From the IMG/VR virus record IMGVR_UViG_3300042905_001586, positions 1 to 22,534 of that record: a stretch of 22,534 nucleotides of DNA; one strand, given 5' to 3'. The notes under the pieces were generated by a model, which saw nothing but the letters and a program-made list of their open reading frames with translations, ran no database searches and was not told where the DNA came from. The DNA is from a virus. Of the stretch, positions 16,396 through 22,218 are shown piece by piece (the stretch's first letter is position 1; each line of letters begins with the position of its first letter). The position numbers and the translations under genes were made by a program.

Positions 16396-18531
16396 ATGCC
16401 TTACTCCTACGCCACGTACACGGGCAACGGGTCGACCACCCAGTTCGCTGTTCCGTTCGGCTATATCCGCCGGGAACACGTGCTCGCAACAGTGGCCACT
16501 GTTTCCGCCACGTTCACGTGGGTCAACGACAGCTTGATCCAGATGACCACGACCCCCGCCAACGGGGCAGCGGTGCGGGTGTACCGGCAGACGCCACTGA
16601 CGGCACCTCTTGTCGACTTTGCCGATGGGGCAACGCTGGTTGCAGCTGATCTCGACACGAACGCCAGGCAGTCTATTTACACCCAGCAAGAACTCGACGA
16701 CAGCCTGGTTGGCGTTGCGTTGGGAGCAATTCCAAACGGCAACAAGGGGGACATCACGACGTCAGTTGGGGGGACGGTCTGGACAGTCAACAGTGGTCTT
16801 CCGGCCGCCAAGTCAACTTTTACCCAAAGCGGCACTGGTGCAACGGCAAGGACCGTTGATTCCAAGCTCAAGGATACGGTTAGCGTTAAAGACTTTGGAG
16901 CGGTTGGAGACGGTGTGGCTGATGATACGGCTGCTATTCAGGCAGCGCTGACTGCGGCCACGCGAGTCTATTTCCCAGCGGGAACGTACAAAATCACCAG
17001 CTTTCTGACACTCAAGAACAACTCTGACGTGTGGGCAGATGGGGATGCCGTCATCACAATGGCAGTGACCAACACGACCTTCTTTTACGCCACCACAAAG
17101 ACGGGAATCAAGATCCGTGGCATCAAGATCCAGCAAACAGCCGCTGGCGCCTCAAGTAACGTTGCTGGGATTGAACTCACGGACTGCACCCGCTGCACCG
17201 TTGCTGATTGCGAGCTGGTTGGCCTGCAGTGGGCTGGAGTGTGGCTGAACAGATCCAGTTATTGCACGGTCATAAACAACAGATTCACCGCTTCACTGGG
17301 AACCGTACAGGATGCTGCTGACATTGCTGTGTACGGGTCCAGCAACTACAACATCATCAGCGACAACTACTGCTACGGAACCAGCAACCATCATGGAGTC
17401 TTAGTACAAGACCCTTACGCCGGACTCCTGCCATCCAAGAACATCATTTCTGGCAACAGGATTGGCGAACACAAAGGATACGGTGTTGCCCTTTACATAC
17501 CAGGATCTGCTGGAACCGGAAATACTTTTAACCAAGTTCTCAACAACTTCATTGAGGACATTCAGGGTTCTGTTTCCACAAACCGCTCGTCTGGGGCGGG
17601 GATCTACGTTGTGGGCAACTGGGCAGGCGGAACCCTTGTTAGTGGTAACACCATCAGGAACTGCTGCGTTCAGACCCTGGACCGCTCACTTGCCCCGGCA
17701 GGAATCGGCATCAACGGCATCCCTGCCACCGTGGCCAAACCTGCAGTGGTGGGCAACACGATTCTCGACATGCCTCAGGGTGATGGGATCTTGGTTGTCA
17801 GTGCCCCCGGTGGTGCTCAGATCAGCGGCAACAGCATCATTCTCCCCACAACCAATAATGGCTCCGGAGTTGGCGGTAGCACCCTATCTGGATCAGGCAT
17901 CCGCATTGCAGCCTGCGGAAACGTGGACATCGGACCCAATAGTGTCATCCATCTTGGCACAGGCAGGGCACTATTTGCATACGCCGATGGCAGCAACAAC
18001 ACTGGGGTAAAGGTGACCGGAGGTTATTACGAATCGGCCACGTCTATAACAGTCCAGTTCACGCAGAATGGTGGCTTCACCAACTCCGACGTGATTCTCG
18101 ATGGTGTTCACGCCAAGCAACTAGGTAGCAGCAACTACGCCTTTGAGCTAATCAGCGTTGTGCGTGGCTCAGTCAGTGGCTGCATCGGATACGCTCCTTC
18201 GTTTGAGGCTCTGAGGATCAGCAACTGCACCCAACTGCGGGTGATTGGCGGTTCCTTTACCAGTGGTGCCAACCCTGCAATCTCGACCGCTGGAACCTGC
18301 ACTGGTTCGTTCATTGACGAATCGGTCTACTTCGGAACAACCCCTACTGCTATGACCAACGGGGCTACCGGCCTGGCGGTGAAGTGGCGCAACAACGCTG
18401 CACCGGCTACTGGCACATGGGCAGTAGGTGACGCCGTGGAGCAGTCCGTGCCTGTGGTGGGTAACCCCAAAGGCTGGCGTTGCACAGTTGCTGGTACTCC
18501 AGGAACCTGGGTTTCAGAAGGAAACTTGTGA
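16396..18531 (+). CDS. Tail fibre/tailspike with T7-type N-terminus and beta-helix
   Basis: A 711-residue adhesin in the gene 17 slot. Residues 1-~110 (SYATYTGNGSTTQFAVPFGY, AADLDTNARQSIYTQQEL) are the T7 tail fibre N-terminal domain that docks onto gp11/gp12. Residues 163-190 (SVKDFGAVGDGVADDTAAIQ) open a right-handed beta-helix of the pectate-lyase-3/tailspike kind running to about 640, with many NxISGN-type rungs (NIISDNYC, NIISGNRIG). The final ~60 residues (GTWAVGDAVEQSVPVVGNPK, GWRCTVAGTPGTW) are a compact C-terminal module common in phage spikes. Depolymerase activity is possible but no catalytic residue can be assigned. The helix region is visibly more AT-rich than the neighbours, suggesting exchange of the receptor-binding part. 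It starts six bases after gp16 without a clear ribosome-binding site. Confidence 0.9.
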   Translation: MPYSYATYTGNGSTTQFAVPFGYIRREHVLATVATVSATFTWVNDSLIQMTTTPANGAAVRVYRQTPLTAPLVDFADGATLVAADLDTNARQSIYTQQELDDSLVGVALGAIPNGNKGDITTSVGGTVWTVNSGLPAAKSTFTQSGTGATARTVDSKLKDTVSVKDFGAVGDGVADDTAAIQAALTAATRVYFPAGTYKITSFLTLKNNSDVWADGDAVITMAVTNTTFFYATTKTGIKIRGIKIQQTAAGASSNVAGIELTDCTRCTVADCELVGLQWAGVWLNRSSYCTVINNRFTASLGTVQDAADIAVYGSSNYNIISDNYCYGTSNHHGVLVQDPYAGLLPSKNIISGNRIGEHKGYGVALYIPGSAGTGNTFNQVLNNFIEDIQGSVSTNRSSGAGIYVVGNWAGGTLVSGNTIRNCCVQTLDRSLAPAGIGINGIPATVAKPAVVGNTILDMPQGDGILVVSAPGGAQISGNSIILPTTNNGSGVGGSTLSGSGIRIAACGNVDIGPNSVIHLGTGRALFAYADGSNNTGVKVTGGYYESATSITVQFTQNGGFTNSDVILDGVHAKQLGSSNYAFELISVVRGSVSGCIGYAPSFEALRISNCTQLRVIGGSFTSGANPAISTAGTCTGSFIDESVYFGTTPTAMTNGATGLAVKWRNNAAPATGTWAVGDAVEQSVPVVGNPKGWRCTVAGTPGTWVSEGNL

Positions 18532-18617
18532 TGGCCGTCGCGGCCCTGCTCGGCTTGCCTCAAGAGCTAACCTGCATGGGTGCAGTCTTTTTGCCAGCGT
18601 GGACCCAGCCTCAGTGA
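18531..18617 (+). CDS. Possible 28-residue coupled leader ORF
   Basis: The ATG at 18531 overlaps the tailspike stop (TGATG) and has the best ribosome-binding site in this cluster (AAGGA, 18518-18522, eight bases upstream). It encodes only MAVAALLGLPQELTCMGAVF plus eight more residues before a stop at 18615, overlapping the next gene in another frame. It may be a real leader or coupling peptide, the N-terminus of the next gene reached by a -1 shift in the T-run at 18588-18592, or nothing. The peptide resembles no protein I know. Confidence 0.3.
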   Translation: MAVAALLGLPQELTCMGAVFLPAWTQPQ

Positions 18618-18778
18618 TCGCATTGGTGGGCCTGGGAGCTTCCGGCGTCATGGCGCTCTGGAAGATTGCCGCTGGCCTGGGCAAGTTTGAGGCCAAGACG
18701 ACCACCATCCTTGGCGCGATGCAGGTCATGCTCCAAGACCATGAGGAGCGCCTTCGGGCCATTGAGCGCAAGCGTTGA
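18599..18778 (+). CDS. Small membrane protein, holin candidate
   Basis: A predicted 59-residue protein read from a GTG at 18599, with one N-terminal hydrophobic segment (SVIALVGLGASGVMALWKI) and a charged, coiled-coil-like tail (FEAKTTTILGAMQVMLQDHE, then ERLRAIERKR). One membrane helix plus a polar tail directly after the tail fibre gene is the position and general form of T7 gp17.5 (67 residues, holin). The exact start is uncertain: there is no ATG in frame nearby and no strong ribosome-binding site, so expression may depend on the coupled upstream ATG at 18531. The stop overlaps the TTG start of the next gene (TTGA). Function is inferred from position and topology. Confidence 0.55.
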   Translation: MDPASVIALVGLGASGVMALWKIAAGLGKFEAKTTTILGAMQVMLQDHEERLRAIERKR

Positions 18779-19020
18779 ACCAATTTGAGCCCAGCCTTGA
18801 ACTTGAGCTGAGCGAGGAGCGAGTTCAGCGACAGCTGCTGGAGCTGTACGAGAACGAGGACTGGTCGGGACTCCTGGCCACAGCAGAGCTGTTGAACACC
18901 GCTTGGCACCACGAGGCGATGGCGACCCGGTGGTTGGCCAAGGAGGCTGCAGACAACCTGGCCAAAAGCTGGCAAACTGCAACCAACACCCTTCCGACCC
19001 ATGACACCTCGGATCGCTGA
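18775..19020 (+). CDS. Small acidic protein (81 residues), position of T7 gp18
   Basis: An 81-residue acidic, helical protein: LELELSEERVQRQLLELYEN, then EDWSGLLATAELLNTAWHHE and RWLAKEAADNLAK. I recall similar 'LL.LY..EDW..LL..A..LN..WH....TRWLAKEAA' proteins in cyanophages but know of no assigned function. The TTG start at 18775 overlaps the previous stop (TTGA), and the last 20 bases overlap the next gene, so all three small genes are translationally linked. It lies where T7 has gene 18, the small terminase subunit (89 residues). That is a positional hint only; no DNA-binding motif is visible, and no better small-terminase candidate appears in this window. Confidence 0.6.
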   Translation: MNQFEPSLELELSEERVQRQLLELYENEDWSGLLATAELLNTAWHHEAMATRWLAKEAADNLAKSWQTATNTLPTHDTSDR

Positions 19021-19189
19021 GTACGTGGCCGTTGCAATCGCCGTCCATGGCGCTGCAGTGGCCATTGTGAATCTGACACCCACCCCTCGGGACAACGAGG
19101 CCCTGGGCAAGTACAGCAGAATGGCCGTGAAACTGTACCGGGCCATCGAAATCCTGGCCGGCGTCATCACTCCATTGGTCAAGCGGTAG
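19001..19189 (+). CDS. Small membrane protein (62 residues)
   Basis: A 62-residue protein with an N-terminal hydrophobic segment (about 6-24, AEYVAVAIAVHGAAVAIVNL), a polar TPTPRDNEALGKY turn and a second amphipathic or hydrophobic helix (LYRAIEILAGVITPLVKR). The ATG at 19001 overlaps the previous gene by 20 bases. Small proteins with the VNLTPTP...YR.IE..AG motif recur in T7-like marine phages as unnamed membrane proteins, by recollection. As the last gene of the rightward operon it is a second holin or anti-holin candidate. The stop codon lies inside the operon's terminator stem. Confidence 0.6.
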   Translation: MTPRIAEYVAVAIAVHGAAVAIVNLTPTPRDNEALGKYSRMAVKLYRAIEILAGVITPLVKR

Positions 19190-19205
19190 CCCAGGGCTAC
19201 TTTTT
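19186..19205 (+). terminator. Rightward intrinsic terminator spanning both convergent stop codons
   Basis: GTAGCC (19186-19191) pairs with GGCTAC (19195-19200) around a CAG loop, followed at once by TTTTT (19201-19205). The left arm contains the TAG stop of the 62-residue membrane protein. The right arm contains the complement of the TAG stop of the leftward 51-residue gene. The T-run is the complement of that gene's last lysine codons. The leftward strand has no T-run after the hairpin, so it should act on rightward transcription only. The stem is short (6 bp). Confidence 0.7.
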
Positions 19206-19352
19206 CTTGGCGGTCTTGGCGGCCTGCTTGAAATCAGCGGCGCTGGGGGCCCCTTTGGCCCCTGGCTTCCGCATGCTTTCACCGGATCCGGCTTTGATCC
19301 GGTCGCGCTTCCGCTTGATGTTGATGTAAAGCCCGGCCTTGGGGTCAGCCAT
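19197..19352 (-). CDS. Small basic protein (51 residues)
   Basis: A 51-residue, strongly basic protein: MADPKAGLYINIKRKRDRIK, then AGSGESMRKPGAKGAPSAAD and FKQAAKTAKKK. The pattern LYxNI..KRxRIxAGSGExMRKPGxKGAP.xxxFKxxAKTxKK is one I recall from many phage genomes as a short conserved protein without assigned function; this has not been verified here. The ATG at 19352 overlaps the stop of the Gly/Lys peptide upstream (TGATG). It is the last gene of the leftward operon and ends opposite the rightward operon's last stop. The charge suggests nucleic acid binding or packaging, but that is speculation. Confidence 0.75.
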   Translation of the reverse strand: MADPKAGLYINIKRKRDRIKAGSGESMRKPGAKGAPSAADFKQAAKTAKKK

Positions 19353-19405
19353 CAGTAGCCCTTTTTGCCGCCGCCGCCCTTGGTGCCTTTGCCGCCTTTT
19401 TTCAT
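19352..19405 (-). CDS. 17-residue Gly/Lys micro-protein
   Basis: The frame from ATG at 19405 encodes MKKGGKGTKGGGGKKGY and stops at TGA (19354-19352), overlapping the next ATG as TGATG. It starts 10 bases after the lysin stop. The bias (Gly and Lys only, plus Thr and Tyr) and the tight fit between two supported genes argue for real translation. No good ribosome-binding site is visible. It may serve mainly to carry ribosomes into the 51-residue gene. I recall similar tiny Gly/Lys peptides beside such genes in cyanophages, unverified. Confidence 0.5.
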   Translation of the reverse strand: MKKGGKGTKGGGGKKGY

Positions 19406-19415
19406 GGGTCTGGTG

Positions 19416-19985
19416 TCAGTAGTCCCACCTTAGCCGGGGTTTGCCGGGGCGCATCCCGACGTGGATGAAGCCCCGGGGAGCCCCGAGACCCAAGGAATAC
19501 GGCCACTCCTTGTCGGCCCAGGCCTGCAAGGTGTAAATGGACTCCCCGTCGATGTAGAAGTCGACGGCGCCGGTGTTCGGTGCGTCGTAAAGGTGCTCTG
19601 AACGGCTGGCACCACCCACCTGGGCGTTGATCCTGGGGGGCCTGTGGCCAGAGGTGATGATTGCGGGTCCACCGAAGTGATCCCGGGCTTTCTGGACGAA
19701 CTGAGCCAGGACCAGAGCCGTGTCGCACTGATGTTGAGCCACGAACCTGCGGGCTTCGGACTGTTGAGTGAGCTCGCCGTACGCCACGTTGGGGGTCAGG
19801 TTGTAGCTGAACGGGGATCCGGGCTGGAATAGGCCCACCTTGGGCTCCGGGGCCGCCCTGTACGCCTCTGCAAAGTCCTCAAGCTGCTTGGGCGTCAGGG
19901 TTTCTTGGAGCCCGTTCCAAGCCGCCAGCTGATGCGGCAGGCCGGCGTCGTGTTTAGCTGCGTCTGCGAGACGAATAACCGACAT
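19416..19985 (-). CDS. Endolysin, peptidase M15 family
   Basis: A 189-residue lysin. The N-terminal module (about 1-50, SVIRLADAAKHDAGLPHQLA, then AWNGLQETLTPKQLEDFAEA) is a helical domain I associate with cyanophage lysins. The C-terminal M15_3-type peptidase carries ITSGHRPPRINAQVGGASRS, SEHLYDAPNTGAVDF and GFIHVGM. The zinc ligands are H131 (SEH), D142 (AVD) and H175 (IHVG). Such enzymes cut the peptide part of peptidoglycan (L,D- or D,D-bonds). The start at 19985 is chosen because similarity begins there; the frame stays open to 20159, but that extension translates the neighbouring gene out of frame. It overlaps the 73-residue gene by 32 bases. T7 uses an unrelated amidase (gp3.5) located in the early region. 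Confidence 0.88.
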   Translation of the reverse strand: MSVIRLADAAKHDAGLPHQLAAWNGLQETLTPKQLEDFAEAYRAAPEPKVGLFQPGSPFSYNLTPNVAYGELTQQSEARRFVAQHQCDTALVLAQFVQKARDHFGGPAIITSGHRPPRINAQVGGASRSEHLYDAPNTGAVDFYIDGESIYTLQAWADKEWPYSLGLGAPRGFIHVGMRPGKPRLRWDY

Positions 19986-20175
19986 TTGCGCTGGCGAGAG
20001 GGGTCTTGGGAAAGATTTGGACGTTGTCCACCTTCCACGGGATACGTTCCCAGACATCGCAGTACGTGGCAATGTCCCAAGCCATTTCTTCGTTTTCTGC
20101 AACGACGATGGTCTGAAAAGAGCCCAGCTCCCTGGTGCCCCCGTACCCAATGAACTCACCGGGGATCCGGATCAC
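19954..20175 (-). CDS. Hypothetical protein (73 residues) between terminase and lysin
   Basis: A 73-residue protein read from a GTG at 20175 with a possible TAGGG ribosome-binding site six bases upstream: VIRIPGEFIGYGGTRELGSF, QTIVVAENEEMAWDIATYCD, then VWERIPWKVDNVQIFPKTPL. The composition is that of a real globular protein, whereas the same frame upstream of the GTG reads as shuffled terminase. The 'IRIPGxFIGYGGTxExGxFQTIxV' beta-rich start resembles small phage proteins whose function I do not know. It starts 22 bases after the terminase stop and overlaps the lysin start, so it belongs to the same leftward operon. ATG is absent; the GTG start is the only sensible choice. Confidence 0.65.
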   Translation of the reverse strand: MIRIPGEFIGYGGTRELGSFQTIVVAENEEMAWDIATYCDVWERIPWKVDNVQIFPKTPLASANVGYSSRRRS

Positions 20176-20197
20176 CCAGGCCCTAGTGCCAGGTCGC

Positions 20198-21922
20198 TTA
20201 GCGACGAGGCCTGATCCAGCCCGTGGCGGCCGGGGCCGCAGCGAGATCCGTAATGCTGCCGCCCAGAAGAGATCGGTCAAGCGCTCCTTCAAGGTCTCCC
20301 ATGTACGCCTGAAGCTCCAGGTCCCACAACTCTGACTGTCGTTCCTTGATTGCTCGGTCTTCATCAATGGCCAGCGATTCATTCCAATACTGGACGGCAC
20401 CGGCCAAGGCGTCGAGTCGGTCGTCGTGGGCCAAGCAACCACGGTCTGCCGTCAGGTGCGTCAGTTGGTGGAAGAGCTGGTACGCCAGGCGCTTCTCAAT
20501 GGCTTCGTCGTCCCGAGTCTTGGCGTCACCCTCGATCACCGATCGGCTGACGATGAGCCGGTGCTGGTTCAGGACGGGCTCCAAAGCCGCGATGATGCGG
20601 CGCTCTTTCTGCACATTGGACCTGACCGTCTCAATGGTGCACGGATGCTGCACCTGTAGATACGGCTTCAGCAGGGACTCCAGCATGCCTTGGCCGAACT
20701 GGTCCTCTAGGAGCACCAAGTTGACCTTCTGGCGCTTTACAGCCGCTGCCAGGCCCTGCAGAACAGCCTCCGAGTACCCGTCCCGGAACGCCCCGGACTC
20801 CAGCAGAAACAAGTTCCCGTTGAGGTGCGCCACGATCGCGTAGGCCGTCTCGTCCAGGCCGCGGCCAGAGGGGTCAATAAACATGACGCAGCCCTGAAAC
20901 GGCAACCAGGTGCCGTGGATGTAGGCAGGCCGGTAGTAGTAGTCGCCGTTGAAACCCACCGCCGGCAAATCGCTGATTCGGTACTCGGCCCCAGACGACC
21001 ACACGACCTTTTCTGGCGCGTGATCAGAGACCTCCAGGACCATCAGATCCGCCAGTTTCAACGGGAACCGCTCGGCGTCGGACAGGCTGGTGTCCAGCTG
21101 GAACTGCAGGGCAAAGGCCGACCGGCCGTACGACGTCTCGCGCTCCAGCAAGTCCATTTCGCTGAAACGACCAGGATCTGTTGGCTGATTCGTCAACTCT
21201 GGGCACCCTTCCGCAATCACAGGGGCCAGGTGGTCGCCGTATTTGACGGGTTTCTCGGGGTACCGAGCCGGCCAAATACGCACCTCGTATCCACGTTGGG
21301 CCAGCTTGTTGTAAATGGATTCCTCGGTCTGAGGAGTGCCCAGGAACATGATCTCGCCACCGGGCTTCAGAATGGCGTTAAACTCACCCACGGCCGCCAG
21401 GAGCTTCTCCCGGATGCCGACAGACCACGACGTCGTCGGTGTCTCCACGTCGTCCGACAGGATCAAGTCGGCCCTGGACCCGGTCAACTGGCCAAAGATG
21501 CCGACCGCTTTGACGGAAGGGCTTTGATCCGGGATGGCGGGCCTGACGTCGAACCGGTTCACGGCTGACCGCTGCTCGTCTCGGTCTGGCTCCAGGCACT
21601 GAAGCATTGGCATCTCGCGGATCAAACGGATGCAGAACATGGTGAAGTCATCGGCCCGGGTCTTGGAGGCCGACACCACCATGATTTTTCTTTGGGGATC
21701 CAAACGCAGCAACCACAGCACATAGGCCGCAGCCATCCAAGACTTGCCGACACCCCGAAACGCTTCAACAATGCGGCGCTTGGAGCCGTGTTGCATGTAG
21801 TGAGCAATGTCGAGCTGGATGGGCGTGGGGTCAGGCAGGTTCAGGTGGCGCCAGACCAGGACCAGGAAGTAGCGGAAATCAGTGGACAGCGGCTCTGGGA
21901 GCCCAGTCCAGACTGCTGTCAT
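20198..21922 (-). CDS. Terminase large subunit (T7 gp19-like)
   Basis: A 574-residue DNA-packaging motor (T7 gp19 has 586). The ATPase half has Walker A FRGVGKSW (GVGKS 57-61), Walker B ADLILSDDVE (DD 157-158, E160) and the coupling motif FLGTPQ. The nuclease half has VMFIDPSGRGLDE (D350), VLLEDQFGQGM (E406/D407) and HDDRLDALAG (D500, D501, D504), the expected acidic cluster. The start at 21922 overlaps the upstream stop (ATGA) and fits the family; a start 48 bases earlier would only overlap that gene. It lies on the strand opposite to capsid and tail genes, unlike T7, where all genes read one way. The neighbouring lysin and small genes form one leftward operon. Confidence 0.96.
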   Translation of the reverse strand: MTAVWTGLPEPLSTDFRYFLVLVWRHLNLPDPTPIQLDIAHYMQHGSKRRIVEAFRGVGKSWMAAAYVLWLLRLDPQRKIMVVSASKTRADDFTMFCIRLIREMPMLQCLEPDRDEQRSAVNRFDVRPAIPDQSPSVKAVGIFGQLTGSRADLILSDDVETPTTSWSVGIREKLLAAVGEFNAILKPGGEIMFLGTPQTEESIYNKLAQRGYEVRIWPARYPEKPVKYGDHLAPVIAEGCPELTNQPTDPGRFSEMDLLERETSYGRSAFALQFQLDTSLSDAERFPLKLADLMVLEVSDHAPEKVVWSSGAEYRISDLPAVGFNGDYYYRPAYIHGTWLPFQGCVMFIDPSGRGLDETAYAIVAHLNGNLFLLESGAFRDGYSEAVLQGLAAAVKRQKVNLVLLEDQFGQGMLESLLKPYLQVQHPCTIETVRSNVQKERRIIAALEPVLNQHRLIVSRSVIEGDAKTRDDEAIEKRLAYQLFHQLTHLTADRGCLAHDDRLDALAGAVQYWNESLAIDEDRAIKERQSELWDLELQAYMGDLEGALDRSLLGGSITDLAAAPAATGWIRPRR

Positions 21923-22218
21923 GCCCACACCCGCACTGGATGCTGCGGCGTTACCAGATACTCCTCCCACTCCTCAGGCAGCTCACCGACGAAGTTGACG
22001 TGCCAGCCGTCAAGCAGCACGGGTGGGGTGATCACCTTGCCGGTGTCGGTGTTGTAGGTGCCGCCTGTGCAGATGGGGCCGATGACATCCAGGGCGTGGG
22101 TGTGGCTGGCGGTGAGCACCACGGTGTCGCCGTCTTCATTGGTGGTGGTAAGACCAGCAGCATCCAGCGCAGCCATGCCGGTGGATTCGTCGGGAAAGCG
22201 GATGTAGGTGGTGGTCAT
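21919..22218 (-). CDS. Conserved small phage protein (99 residues)
   Basis: A 99-residue protein: TTTYIRFPDESTGMAALDAA, ...TASHTHALDVIGPICTGGTY, ...LLDGWHVNFVGELPEEWEEY, ending VTPQHPVRVWA. I recall this arrangement (TTTYIRFPDE start, HTHAxDVIG, LDGWHVNxxGELPxxWxxYxVxPxxPxRVF end) from small proteins next to tail fibre genes in many phages. No function is established; a tail-associated or fibre-assembly role is a guess from neighbourhood. Both ends overlap neighbours by four bases as ATGA (start at 22218 with the lectin-like gene, stop at 21919 with terminase). Translation is therefore coupled and no separate ribosome-binding site is needed. Confidence 0.75.
   Translation of the reverse strand: MTTTYIRFPDESTGMAALDAAGLTTTNEDGDTVVLTASHTHALDVIGPICTGGTYNTDTGKVITPPVLLDGWHVNFVGELPEEWEEYLVTPQHPVRVWA

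Noticed and set aside
19986-20159. N-terminal extension of the M15 lysin to an earlier ATG
   Set aside because: The added residues overlap the 73-residue gene in another frame and do not resemble lysin sequence; similarity starts at the ATG at 19985.
20825-21568. Plus-strand frame of 247 codons opposite terminase
   Set aside because: It is antisense to conserved terminase motifs (Walker B and nuclease regions), with no supporting start site or family features.
21923-21970. N-terminal extension of terminase by 16 codons
   Set aside because: It only overlaps the 99-residue gene in another frame; the ATGA overlap start is the usual arrangement.
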